Below are positions 9,442 through 17,538 of a stretch of DNA of 64,000 nucleotides, piece after piece; the stretch's first letter is position 1; each line of letters opens with the position of its first letter. The translations under genes were made by a program, and so were the position numbers. The notes under the pieces were generated by a model. That model did not search any database. It worked only from the letters and a program-made list of their open reading frames with translations, and was not told the origin of the DNA. The stretch lies in the NCBI GenBank assembly GCA_025141835.1, contig CP081102.1, positions 1,488,001 through 1,552,000 on the forward strand, given 5' to 3'. The DNA is from Rhodobacteraceae bacterium M385. Lineage in GTDB: Bacteria; Pseudomonadota; Alphaproteobacteria; Rhodobacterales; Rhodobacteraceae.

Positions 9442-9460
9442 TATGTTATGTGATAACATA
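9442..9460. promoter_or_regulatory. Palindrome TATGTTAT-GTG-ATAACATA, candidate operator
   Basis: Perfect 8-bp arms around a 3-base spacer in the AT-rich gap between fabA and the DUF6525-like gene, 36 bases upstream of that start. The TGTTAT-N3-ATAACA shape resembles Fur/Zur-family operators, but no zinc gene is adjacent, so the binding protein is unassigned. Confidence 0.45.
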
Positions 9461-9496
9461 TTGTGTTTGCGACTGAACCTAGCCAATGGATCACCC

Positions 9497-9799
9497 ATGA
9501 GAAGCAATCGCGGGGCCACGAGCCTTCGGGCCCGCAAGCGGTCTGGCACGCCGATGCGGGACTTTGATAAACTTCCCCCGAAGTTGCGGGCCTGGACGAC
9601 GCAGGCGGTTTTGCCGTGGCGCGCCAAATCAGTGGAGCGGGCCTTTGCCAAGGCGCTGCGATCCACGGGATGCCCGGATCAGGCGTTGCGGGAACTGGAC
9701 CGCATCCAGCGCAAGCTTATTGCGCGCGATGTGCAGCGGGTCTGGGGGAAGGGGCATCCCGCAGCCCTCGGGGCACAAGAACGGCAGCGCGCGCCTTAG
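9497..9799 (+). CDS. Small basic protein, DUF6525-like
   Basis: A 100-residue, strongly basic protein (MRSNRGATSLRARKRSG at the N-terminus) that resembles the Rhodobacterales DUF6525 family. A helical body (LPPKLRAWTTQAVLPW, then ALRELDRIQRKLIARDV) suggests a small helical nucleic-acid or protein-binding fold. No catalytic motif or membrane segment is visible. The ATG at 9497 lacks a clear Shine-Dalgarno sequence, so the exact start is uncertain. It lies between fabA and an M50 peptidase gene on the same strand, behind a perfect palindrome. Function unknown. Confidence 0.65.
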   Translation: MRSNRGATSLRARKRSGTPMRDFDKLPPKLRAWTTQAVLPWRAKSVERAFAKALRSTGCPDQALRELDRIQRKLIARDVQRVWGKGHPAALGAQERQRAP

Positions 9800-9877
9800 G
9801 GTCCTGACCGTATCGGCACTGGCCTTGCCTGCGGGGGGCGGCCTGCCTAGAACCCGTCCCAAACAGGAGGGATCCCC

Positions 9878-10555
9878 ATGGCAAGTTATTTGCGCGGCCA
9901 TTGGCAGTTAATCGCGTTAACCATTGCGGCTTTCGCCCTATGGTCCACGCCTGTCGTGATGCCTTTGAAGCTGCTTGTGGTGTTTTTCCACGAGTTGTCG
10001 CACGGGGTCGCGGCCGTGCTGACAGGCGGCTCGATCGAGTCGATTTCGGTGAACTTCCAACAGGGGGGAGAGGCCTGGACGCGCGGCGGCTCACGCTTTT
10101 TGACGCTGACGGCAGGCTATCTGGGGTCGCTTCTGATCGGGGTCGGACTGCTGATGGCGGCCTTGAAAGGTCGAGCGGATCGCAGAGTTTTGATGGGGCT
10201 CGGCGCGCTGATGCTGGTCGTCTTGGTGCTTTATGTGCGTGATCTTGCGGCGGTTGTCATCTGTGGTGCCACGGGCGCTGCGTTGATCGCGGCGGGGCGG
10301 TTTTTGTCTGCATCCATATGCGATTTGATCCTGCGGATCATCGGGCTGAGCAGCATGATCTACGTCCCCTACGACATATTCGACGACACCCTGCGCCGCG
10401 CCTCGCTGCGGTCGGACGCAAGAATGCTGGCGGAAGAGATCGGCGGCACCACGATGATGTGGGGCGTATTGTGGCTGATTATCAGTTTCGCGGTAATCTT
10501 CTGGTGCCTGAGAAAGGGCCTTGGGCGCGATAGCAACATTTCCTTTGGCCGCTAA
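9878..10555 (+). CDS. M50 (site-2-protease-like) membrane metallopeptidase
   Basis: A 225-residue integral membrane protein of the peptidase M50B type. The zinc motif HELSH (HExxH) lies at about residues 38-42 inside the first membrane region (LKLLVVFFHELSHGVAAVLTGG). Further hydrophobic segments follow near 75-95, 105-140 and 185-205. The start has a strong AACAGGAGGG site. Family members cleave within membranes or act as hydrophobic M50-like proteins of unknown substrate. Its position between fabA and fabB is odd, because these genes are normally adjacent, and hints at a membrane-lipid role; that link is inference. The 15-base palindrome at 9907 overlaps codons 11-15. Confidence 0.85.
   Translation: MASYLRGHWQLIALTIAAFALWSTPVVMPLKLLVVFFHELSHGVAAVLTGGSIESISVNFQQGGEAWTRGGSRFLTLTAGYLGSLLIGVGLLMAALKGRADRRVLMGLGALMLVVLVLYVRDLAAVVICGATGAALIAAGRFLSASICDLILRIIGLSSMIYVPYDIFDDTLRRASLRSDARMLAEEIGGTTMMWGVLWLIISFAVIFWCLRKGLGRDSNISFGR
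9907..9921. repeat. GTTAACGNCGTTAAC-like palindrome, 2 mismatches
   Basis: GTTAATCGCGTTAAC in the M50 peptidase gene, read as Leu-Ile-Ala-Leu-Thr with TTA codons. Confidence 0.5.
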
Positions 10556-10618
10556 CGGGTTGCGCCATGAGGGGCCGAACGCCTAGATACAGGTAAGAGG
10601 CAGCAAGAGGAGAACGCC

Positions 10619-11848
10619 ATGCGCCGCGTCGTCGTGACTGGATTGGGCATCGTATCCCCCATCGGAAATAATGCCGCTGAGGTAACAGAAAGCCTTAAGG
10701 CGGGGCGGTCCGGGATCGAAGCATCGCCTGAAATGGCGGAGCATGGGTTCCGCAGCCAAGTGGCTGGTACGTTGAAAATCGACGTGGCCGAGCATGTGGA
10801 CAAACGCGCGCTGCGGTTCATGGGGCCGGGGGCGGCTTACGCCCATATCGCGATGGGGCAAGCGATTGCCGATGCGGGGCTGGAAGAAGCCGACGTGATT
10901 AATGAGCGGACCGGCTTGATTGCGGGCTCGGGCGGGCCATCGACCAGCGCGATGTTTACGGCCCATCAAACGGTTCTGGAAAAGGGCTCTCCCAAGCGGA
11001 TCGGGCCCTTTGCGGTGCCCAAGTGCATGTCATCCACGATCTCGGCCAACCTGTCCACGGCCTATAAGATTAAGGGCATTAACTATTCGATCACCAGCGC
11101 CTGCTCCACCAGCCTGCATTGCATCGGCTCGGCGGCTGAGCAGATCATGATGGGCAAACAGGACGTTATGTTTGCGGGCGGCGCGGAAGAATTGGACTGG
11201 ACGCTGAGCTGCCTGTTCGATGCGATGGGCGCGATGTCCTCGAAATACAACGACACGCCAGAACGGGCGAGCCGGGCGTTTGACGCGGACCGCGACGGGT
11301 TTGTGATCGGCGGCGGCGGCGCGATCTTGGTGCTGGAAGAGATGGAGCGCGCGGTGGCCCGCGGCGCAAAAATCTACGCGGAAGTGACCGGTTTTGCCGC
11401 TACCTCGGACGGCCACGATATGGTCGCGCCAAGCGGTGAAGGCGGCGAGCGGGCGATGCGTCTGGCCATGCAAACGCTGCCCGAAGGCCGCAAAGTGGGC
11501 TATATCAACGCCCACGGCACATCGACCCCCGTGGGCGATGTGGGTGAGGTTGAAGCCGTGCGCCGGGTCTTTGGCCAGGGTAACACGCCGGTGATTTCCT
11601 CAACAAAATCAATGACAGGCCACGCACAAGGCGGCGCAGGGGCGTTGGAGGCGACGTTCTGCTTGCTGATGCTTGACGGAGATTTCATCACCCCGTCGAT
11701 CAACGTCGAAACGCTGGACCCGGCGCTGGACCCGTCCGAGATTGCGACGGCGTTCAAGGCCGATGCGGGTCTTGATACAGTTATGACGAATTCGTTTGGT
11801 TTTGGCGGCACGAATGGCTCGATGTTGCTGAGCCGTTTTGAGAAGTGA
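10619..11848 (+). CDS. fabB: Beta-ketoacyl-ACP synthase I FabB
   Basis: Elongates acyl-ACPs, notably the cis-3-decenoyl product of FabA, in unsaturated fatty-acid synthesis. It has 409 residues. The active-site Cys162 lies in TSACSTSLHCIG, and the two catalytic histidines are in NAHGTSTPVGD and TGHAQGGAGALE. AAGAGGAGAACGCC precedes the ATG. It is followed by fabI after 11 bases, so the two are likely cotranscribed. Confidence 0.97.
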   Translation: MRRVVVTGLGIVSPIGNNAAEVTESLKAGRSGIEASPEMAEHGFRSQVAGTLKIDVAEHVDKRALRFMGPGAAYAHIAMGQAIADAGLEEADVINERTGLIAGSGGPSTSAMFTAHQTVLEKGSPKRIGPFAVPKCMSSTISANLSTAYKIKGINYSITSACSTSLHCIGSAAEQIMMGKQDVMFAGGAEELDWTLSCLFDAMGAMSSKYNDTPERASRAFDADRDGFVIGGGGAILVLEEMERAVARGAKIYAEVTGFAATSDGHDMVAPSGEGGERAMRLAMQTLPEGRKVGYINAHGTSTPVGDVGEVEAVRRVFGQGNTPVISSTKSMTGHAQGGAGALEATFCLLMLDGDFITPSINVETLDPALDPSEIATAFKADAGLDTVMTNSFGFGGTNGSMLLSRFEK

Positions 11849-11859
11849 GAAGAGAGAGC

Positions 11860-12648
11860 ATGGCTGATTTGATGAAGGGCAAGCGGGGCCTTGTGATGGG
11901 CGTCGCCAATGAACGCTCGATCGCGTGGGGCATCGCCAAGGCGCTGCATGGGGAAGGCGCGGAACTGGCGTTCTCCTATCAGGGAGAGGCCTTCGGCAAG
12001 CGCTTGGCTCCGCTGGCAGAAAGCCTTGGCAGCACGTTAACGGTGGATGTGGACGTAAACGACGACGCCTCGATGGACGCGTGTTTTGACACGTTGAAGT
12101 CCGAGTGGGGGTCGCTGGATTTCGTCGTCCACGCGATTGCGTACTCCGACAAGAATGAGCTGGCGGGCCGGTTCATCAACACGACGCGGGCGAACTTCAA
12201 GAACTCTCTCACGATCAGCTGTTATTCGTTTATCGACGTGGCCAAGCGGGCCTCGGAACTGATGCCCGAGGGCGGAACGTTACTGACGTTAACCTATCAG
12301 GGCAGCAACCGCGTGACGCCGTTCTATAACGTGATGGGTGTGGCGAAGGCGGCGTTGGAGTCTTCGGTCCGCTATCTGGCGAACGATTTGGGCCCGCAGG
12401 GTATCCGGGTGAACGCGATTTCGCCGGGGCCGATGAAGACGCTGGCAGGGGCGGCCATTGGCGGGGCCCGCAAGACGTTCAAGACCACGGAGGCGAATGC
12501 ACCGATGCGCGCGAATGCGACGTTGGAAGCCGTGGGCGGCACGGCGGTGTATCTGGCGTCTGATTACGGTGCCTGCACCACGGGCGAAATCGTGACAGTG
12601 GACGGCGGTTTCCACGTGCTTGGCATGGCACAGCCCGAGAACCTTTAA
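11860..12648 (+). CDS. fabI: Enoyl-ACP reductase FabI
   Basis: NADH-dependent reductase for the last step of each fatty-acid elongation cycle, and the triclosan target class. It has 262 residues in the SDR fold. The nucleotide-binding loop GVANERSIAWG is near residue 14, and Tyr146, Tyr156 and Lys163 fall at the E. coli FabI positions. The C-terminal VTVDGGFHVLG is typical. The start at 11860 follows AGAAGAGAGAGC; an in-frame ATG at 11845 overlaps fabB but has no family support. A hairpin and T-run end the operon. Confidence 0.97.
   Translation: MADLMKGKRGLVMGVANERSIAWGIAKALHGEGAELAFSYQGEAFGKRLAPLAESLGSTLTVDVDVNDDASMDACFDTLKSEWGSLDFVVHAIAYSDKNELAGRFINTTRANFKNSLTISCYSFIDVAKRASELMPEGGTLLTLTYQGSNRVTPFYNVMGVAKAALESSVRYLANDLGPQGIRVNAISPGPMKTLAGAAIGGARKTFKTTEANAPMRANATLEAVGGTAVYLASDYGACTTGEIVTVDGGFHVLGMAQPENL
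12279..12293. repeat. GTTAACGNCGTTAAC-like palindrome, 2 mismatches
   Basis: GTTACTGACGTTAAC in fabI, read as Leu-Leu-Thr-Leu-Thr. Confidence 0.5.
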
Positions 12649-12674
12649 CGGCGCGATTGGCCCAGGCGTTGCGC

Positions 12675-12720
12675 CTTGGGGCGCTGCCCCAAACCCCGGG
12701 AATATTTGAAGAACGAGGAA
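12675..12720 (+). repeat. Intergenic hairpin-plus-CCCCGG repeat element
   Basis: TTGGGGCGCTGCCCCAA hairpin followed by ACCCCGGGAATATTTGAAGAACGAGG. It shares its layout with the element at 63549-63598 and partly with 18664-18690 and 46299-46370: a G-rich hairpin, then a C-run, then a short AT-rich stretch ending near AAGATGAAGG. Confidence 0.55.
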
Positions 12721-12745
12721 GGGGGGCGTTGCGGCCCCCTTTTTT
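12719..12745 (+). terminator. Intrinsic terminator after fabI
   Basis: A GGGGGC/GCCCCC stem with A-T extensions and a GTTGCG loop, followed by TTTTTT. It lies about 70 bases downstream of the fabI stop. Confidence 0.8.
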
Positions 12746-12784
12746 GCGTGTCACGATTTGAAGGAACTATTGGGGAGAGGTTCC

Positions 12785-13474
12785 ATGGCCAAGATCACCA
12801 CATGTATTTTCGATGCATATGGCACGCTGTTTGATGTCGCAGCGGCGGCACGCGCTTTGGCGGGGCAACCGGGGAGAGAGGCGTTCGCCGAGGTGTGGAT
12901 GCAGGTGGCCAATGATTGGCGCTTGAAGCAGTTGCAGTATTCGTGGCTGCGCGCGGTGGCGCGGGATCATTGCGATTTTTGGCAGGTGACGGGCGACGGG
13001 TTGGATTGGGCCTTGGCGAAGGCGGGTTTGGATGAAGCGCAGTTGCGAGAGGATTTGTTGGGCCTTTACTGGGAGTTGGACGCCTATCCTGAGGTGCCTG
13101 AGATGTTGGCGCGCTTGAAGGCCGCGGGACTGCAGACGGGCATTTTGTCCAATGGATCGCCCGATATGCTGTCGGGCGCGGTGGAAAGCGCGGTCATCGG
13201 AGAGATGTTGGACGCGGTCTTGAGCGTGGAGGATGTGGGCGTCTTCAAACCGGATGTGAGGGTCTATGATCTTGTGGGGAAGCGCTTTGGTTGCGCGCCG
13301 GAGGAGGTGTTGTTTGTGTCCTCCAACGGGTGGGACGCGTCTTTTGCGGCGGCTTACGGGTTTGATACCCTATGGGTGAACCGCGCCGGGGAGCCGATGG
13401 ATCGGTTGAGCGGGAAGCCGGGGCGCGAGGCGGCGGATTTGACCGGCGTGGCGGCGCTTGTGGGGGCCGCTTGA
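12785..13474 (+). CDS. (S)-2-haloacid dehalogenase, HAD superfamily type II
   Basis: A 229-residue HAD hydrolase predicted to cleave the C-halogen bond of 2-haloalkanoates such as chloroacetate. The nucleophile Asp10 is in FDAYGTLFD. The dehalogenase-type motifs SNGSPDML, FKPD and SSNGWDASFAAAYGF are present, as is the substrate-pocket segment RLKQLQYSWLR. These features separate it from generic HAD phosphatases. A GGGGAGAGG site precedes the start. Its stop codon overlaps the next start (TGATG), so it is coupled to the hydrolase gene. Confidence 0.88.
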   Translation: MAKITTCIFDAYGTLFDVAAAARALAGQPGREAFAEVWMQVANDWRLKQLQYSWLRAVARDHCDFWQVTGDGLDWALAKAGLDEAQLREDLLGLYWELDAYPEVPEMLARLKAAGLQTGILSNGSPDMLSGAVESAVIGEMLDAVLSVEDVGVFKPDVRVYDLVGKRFGCAPEEVLFVSSNGWDASFAAAYGFDTLWVNRAGEPMDRLSGKPGREAADLTGVAALVGAA

Positions 13475-14307
13475 TGGGTTTTGTGACGGCGCCTGATAGG
13501 GTGCGGATTGCCTATGACGACCAAGGCGAGGGGGTGCCTTTGCTGTGTCTGCCGGGGCTGACGCGCAACATGGATGATTTTGAGCCGGTGTTGGAACATT
13601 ACCGGGGCCGCGCGCGGGTGATCCGGGTGGATTTTCGCGGGCGCGGGGCCTCGGACTACGCGGATTTCGCCACCTACACGCCGATGCAGGAGGCCCAGGA
13701 TGTGGTCGCATTGCTCGATCATTTGAGGCTGGAGAAGGCTTGCGTTCTGGGCACGTCGCGGGGCGGTTTGGTGGCGTTGATGATGGCCGTCATGGCGCGG
13801 GAACGGCTGAGCGGCGTTATTTTTAACGACATCGGCCCCGAGATCATGGCCGAGGGTTTGGCCAACATCATGGATTATATCGGCAAGCCGCCGTCTTATA
13901 GATCGCTTGCGGAGGCGGCAGCGGCTTTGCCGGGCATCTACGCGGGTGCGTTTCGCAACGTGCCTGCCGCCACGTGGGCCGCGTTCGCGCGCCGTGTGTG
14001 GCGAGAGGAGGGCGGCGCGTTGCACTTGCGCTATGATCCGAAGTTGCGCGATGCGGTCGCGCCTGCCTTTGCGCCCGGTTTTGAAGCGCCAGATCTTTGG
14101 CCCTTGTTTGACGCGCTGGACGGCGTGCCCCTCGGCCTGATCCGGGGGGCGCAATCTGACATTCTATCGGCGGAGACAGCCACCGAGATGCGCCGCCGCA
14201 GGCCAGACATGGCCTTTGTGGAATTGGGTGACCGGGGCCATGTGCCGTTTCTGGACGAGCCGGGATCACGGGCCGTTATCGACAGTGTTTTGGAGAAAAG
14301 TGCATGA
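13474..14307 (+). CDS. Alpha/beta hydrolase
   Basis: A 277-residue alpha/beta-hydrolase fold protein. The nucleophile elbow GTSRGG carries Ser95, the oxyanion region is LPGLTRNMDDF, and the catalytic His is in GDRGHVPFLDEP near the C-terminus. The substrate cannot be told from sequence; esterase, lactonase or dehalogenase-like activity are all possible. It overlaps the haloacid dehalogenase stop by one base and the downstream dehydratase start by four (ATGA), forming a tight three-gene operon. Confidence 0.85.
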   Translation: MGFVTAPDRVRIAYDDQGEGVPLLCLPGLTRNMDDFEPVLEHYRGRARVIRVDFRGRGASDYADFATYTPMQEAQDVVALLDHLRLEKACVLGTSRGGLVALMMAVMARERLSGVIFNDIGPEIMAEGLANIMDYIGKPPSYRSLAEAAAALPGIYAGAFRNVPAATWAAFARRVWREEGGALHLRYDPKLRDAVAPAFAPGFEAPDLWPLFDALDGVPLGLIRGAQSDILSAETATEMRRRRPDMAFVELGDRGHVPFLDEPGSRAVIDSVLEKSA

Positions 14308-15287
14308 TCACGATCAGCGATATTGAGGCTTCGGCAAAGCGGGCGGAAGGGGTCGTGCGGCGCACGCCCCTGCTATCGTCGCCCTTCCTGGATGAGATCG
14401 CCGGGCGCGAGGTCTACCTGAAGGCCGAGGTGTTGCAACACACGGGATCGTTCAAGTTTCGCGGCGGTTGGTCGGCGTTAACTGCGTTAACCGATGACCA
14501 GCGTGCGCGGGGCGTGATCGCCTATTCATCGGGGAACCATGCCCAAGGGGTGGCGCGAGCGGCGCAGATTTTGGGTGTGCCTGCGACGATCCTGATGCCG
14601 GACAATGCGCCCGCGCTGAAGATCGCCAACACCCGCGCCATGGGCGCTGAGGTGGTGCTCTATGATCGCGCCGGTGGTGAGGATCGCGGCGCCATTGGTG
14701 CCGCCATAAGCGAGGAACGGGGCCTGACCCTGGTAAAGCCTTACGACGACCCGAGTGTGATGGCGGGGCAGGGCACTTGCGGGTTGGAAATCGCGGAGCA
14801 GGCCGCAGAGGCAGGCGTGACAGAGGGCACGGTTCTGACCTGCTGCGGCGGGGGCGGGTTGACCTCGGGCATCGCGACGGCGCTGGAGGCGAAAGCGCCC
14901 GGATTAACGGTGCGCCCGGTGGAGCCTGAGGGCTTTGACGATGCCGCGCGGTCGCTTGTGGCTGGTGAAATCCTGTCCAACGAGGGCCCGGAGGTCGGAT
15001 TGTGCGACGCCGTACTGACGCCTGCGCCGGGGGCGCTGACGTTCCCGTTGATGATGCGCCTTTGCGGGCCGGGGATCGTGGTGACGGACGCGCAGGTCAA
15101 AGCGGCGATGCGCCTTGCGGCGGTGCGCCTGAAGCTGGTGGTGGAACCCGGCGGCGCGGTCGCCTTGGCGGCGGCGCTGTTTCACGGCGATACCCTCGCG
15201 CCCGGTCCGGTCATTGCGACGCTGTCGGGCGGCAATGTGGACCCGGCGCTTTTCGCGCAAATTCTGGCGGAACCGGGCGCGGATTAA
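14304..15287 (+). CDS. PLP-dependent serine/threonine dehydratase family protein
   Basis: A 327-residue fold-type II PLP enzyme. The Schiff-base Lys51 sits in HTGSFKFRGG, the substrate loop is SSGNHAQG and the phosphate-binding loop is CGGGGLTSG. There is no C-terminal ACT regulatory domain, so it resembles catabolic threonine/serine dehydratases or hydroxyaspartate dehydratases rather than IlvA. It is the last gene of the three-gene operon with the HAD dehalogenase and the hydrolase, and ends against pcaB (the two overlap by four bases tail to tail). Confidence 0.88.
   Translation: MITISDIEASAKRAEGVVRRTPLLSSPFLDEIAGREVYLKAEVLQHTGSFKFRGGWSALTALTDDQRARGVIAYSSGNHAQGVARAAQILGVPATILMPDNAPALKIANTRAMGAEVVLYDRAGGEDRGAIGAAISEERGLTLVKPYDDPSVMAGQGTCGLEIAEQAAEAGVTEGTVLTCCGGGGLTSGIATALEAKAPGLTVRPVEPEGFDDAARSLVAGEILSNEGPEVGLCDAVLTPAPGALTFPLMMRLCGPGIVVTDAQVKAAMRLAAVRLKLVVEPGGAVALAAALFHGDTLAPGPVIATLSGGNVDPALFAQILAEPGAD
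14477..14491. repeat. GTTAACGNCGTTAAC palindrome copy, 1 mismatch
   Basis: Sequence GTTAACTGCGTTAAC, in the dehydratase gene, read as Leu-Thr-Ala-Leu-Thr with two rare TTA leucine codons. Confidence 0.75.
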
Positions 15288-16606
15288 TCCGTCGATAGCA
15301 CCTTGCGGGCGGCGGCGGCGAAAGCGCGCGCGTCCTTTGGGGCTTGGCCCAAATCTGCCGGAGACCTCAGCGGCGGCATCGGTGCGTCGGGGTGCGCCTC
15401 GGCCACCAAATCGGGCAGGGGGCGGCCCGTTTCAATCGCCTCTTTTGTGAGCCGTTTCACCTCGGCTTGGGCGTCGGGGCGGCGCAGGGTTGCGGTCAGC
15501 GCGAAGGACAGCGCCTCGGCCCGGATCAGCCCCAGCGGATCGGTCAGGCGCGCGGCCATGGCGGAGGCATTAGGCGACAGGCTGCGGGCCACATCGCCTG
15601 CCAAGGCGCTGGCGCGGGCGGCGGCGGAAATCAGCGGCGGCAGCGTTAACCACTCGGTGAACCAAGCGGCCCCGTCGCGGGCTTCTCCATGGGGGACGGA
15701 CAGGGCCGAGAGCTGCGCAGGCGCCATCCGCGCCAGGGCCACAAGCGCCGAGGCTGCCACGGGGTTCTGTTTCTGCGGCATGGTCGAGGACGCCCCCGCG
15801 CCCCCTAGCTGCACTTCCCCCACGTCGGATCGGCTGAGCCGCAAGACATCTTCGCCGATCTTCCCCATCGTGGTGCTCACGGCACTAAGCCATTGTGCTA
15901 TTTCGATAATACGCCCCCTGTCGGCGTGCCAAGACTGCTGCGGATCGCTCAGGCCTAAGGCCTCGGCCAAGGCAGAGCGCAGGGCCGCAGGGTCCGGGCC
16001 CAATTGGCTGGCCGTGCCCGCCGCGCCGGACAGGGATACGCAAAGCGCGTGGCGGCGCAGGTCTGGCAACCGCTCCAGCAGGCGAATGACGGGATAGCCC
16101 CATGTGGCCACCAACGCGCCAAAGCTACTTGGGACGGCTACTTGCCCATAGGTGCGCGCGGCCTGTGGGGTTTCGGCGTGAGCGTCGGCCATTTCGGTTA
16201 ACACCGTTAACAAATCGCGCAGGCGCGTCTCCATCAGCACCAGAACTTGCCGCAAACGCAGACTTTGGGCGGTGTCCTGGATATCTTGCGACGTCGCCCC
16301 CCAGTGGAGGAACTGCGCGTGTTCCGGGGCCTCCAGTGCGGTGCGCATCGCGCCAATCAGACCCGGCACCACCACGCCATTCATCCCCGCAAGCCCCATC
16401 GGATCGATCTGGATCTCCATCGTGGCTCGGTGGAGGAACACGCCCGAGACTTCGGGGATCACCCCTGCCGCCCCTTGGACCTTCGCCAAAGCGCCAAGCA
16501 CCAACATCATGGCGCGCACTTCGGCGCTGTCAGACAGCAGGCGCGCCACCTCGGCGTCGCCAAAAAGATCACGGTGAAGAATGCTGTCGAAGACAGAAGT
16601 GCTCAT
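15284..16606 (-). CDS. pcaB: 3-carboxy-cis,cis-muconate cycloisomerase PcaB
   Basis: Fumarase/aspartase superfamily enzyme of the protocatechuate branch of the beta-ketoadipate pathway. It has 440 residues. The superfamily signature appears as GGAGASSTMPQKQNP, with the Thr-Met-Pro-Gln-Lys-Gln form typical of PcaB rather than PurB. HWGATSQDIQDTA carries the catalytic-region Thr-Ser. It starts four bases inside the end of pcaD, so the two genes are translationally coupled. The other pca genes (pcaC, pcaH, pcaG, pcaQ) are not in the window. Confidence 0.92.
   Translation of the reverse strand: MSTSVFDSILHRDLFGDAEVARLLSDSAEVRAMMLVLGALAKVQGAAGVIPEVSGVFLHRATMEIQIDPMGLAGMNGVVVPGLIGAMRTALEAPEHAQFLHWGATSQDIQDTAQSLRLRQVLVLMETRLRDLLTVLTEMADAHAETPQAARTYGQVAVPSSFGALVATWGYPVIRLLERLPDLRRHALCVSLSGAAGTASQLGPDPAALRSALAEALGLSDPQQSWHADRGRIIEIAQWLSAVSTTMGKIGEDVLRLSRSDVGEVQLGGAGASSTMPQKQNPVAASALVALARMAPAQLSALSVPHGEARDGAAWFTEWLTLPPLISAAARASALAGDVARSLSPNASAMAARLTDPLGLIRAEALSFALTATLRRPDAQAEVKRLTKEAIETGRPLPDLVAEAHPDAPMPPLRSPADLGQAPKDARAFAAAARKVLSTD
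16197..16211. repeat. GTTAACGNCGTTAAC palindrome copy, 1 mismatch
   Basis: Sequence GTTAACACCGTTAAC inside pcaB, read on the minus strand as Leu-Thr-Val-Leu-Thr with TTA codons. Confidence 0.75.
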
Positions 16607-17394
16607 GGCAAGTGCCCGATTTCGCTAAGGAATGTGCTGAGGTGTTTGGCGTAGGTCTGGGGGTCTTCCACGCAAGGAAGGTGTCCCGCGCCGCGCATCA
16701 GTTCGAACTTGGACCCGGGGATCAGCTCGGCTAGTTCACGGACCAAGTCCGGCGGCGTCGCCCCGTCTTGGTCGCCCGCAATGACCAGCGCCGGCAGGCG
16801 CAGCGCCGCCGTTGTGCTGTAGAAATCGCTGCCCGCGATGGCCGCGCAACAGCCGGTGTAGCCTTCCACGGGGCAGGTCTCGACCATCCGCTGCCAGGGT
16901 GCCACGGCAGGGCTTTCGCGGAACGCGCGCGAGAACCAGCGCTCCATGATCGCGGGGGCCATGGGGGCCAGACCACCCGCGTTGATGGCGGCAATCCGGT
17001 CCTCCCACATGGCGCGGGTGCCGATTTTGGCGGCGGTATTGGACAAAACCACAGCGCGCACCAAGTCCATGCGCTTCGCTGCCAGCCCCTGCGCGATCAG
17101 CCCCCCGATCGAGAGGCCGACGAACACCGCATCGCGCACCTGCAAGGCGTCCATCACCCTCTCGGCATCGCGCACCAATGTGCCCATGCCGTAGGGGGCG
17201 GGCGGGCAGGTTGATAGCCCGTGGCCGCGCTTGTCATAGCGGATCAGTCGCAAGCCCTTGGGCAACAATGGCAACACCGGGTCCCACAACCGAAGGTCCG
17301 TCCCCAGCGAATTGCCAAACACCACCGTCGGCCCATCCTCGGGCCCATCCACCTGCACATGCAGGGACACATCATCGAAATTCAAAACATCCAT
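16603..17394 (-). CDS. pcaD: 3-oxoadipate enol-lactonase PcaD
   Basis: Alpha/beta hydrolase that opens beta-ketoadipate enol-lactone. It has 263 residues. Nucleophile Ser95 is in GLSIGG, the acid is near GDQDGATPPD, and the catalytic His is in GAGHLPCVEDP. The N-terminal GNSLGTDLRLWDPV and YDKRGHGLS segments are typical of PcaD. It is the first gene of the pcaD-pcaB pair and is divergent from the alcohol dehydrogenase gene, with about 145 bases between them. Confidence 0.92.
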   Translation of the reverse strand: MDVLNFDDVSLHVQVDGPEDGPTVVFGNSLGTDLRLWDPVLPLLPKGLRLIRYDKRGHGLSTCPPAPYGMGTLVRDAERVMDALQVRDAVFVGLSIGGLIAQGLAAKRMDLVRAVVLSNTAAKIGTRAMWEDRIAAINAGGLAPMAPAIMERWFSRAFRESPAVAPWQRMVETCPVEGYTGCCAAIAGSDFYSTTAALRLPALVIAGDQDGATPPDLVRELAELIPGSKFELMRGAGHLPCVEDPQTYAKHLSTFLSEIGHLP

Positions 17395-17538
17395 GGCACC
17401 TTGTCCCTCAATCCCGCCACTTTCCGCAAGCCGATTACGCTGCGGCCAAGTCGCAACTTACCTCTCTAATGGCGCGTTTTGTCTCGCAATTGCGCGTATC
17501 ACCCGCAATGGTAAGGCACCACAGGACCGGAGAGCCCC

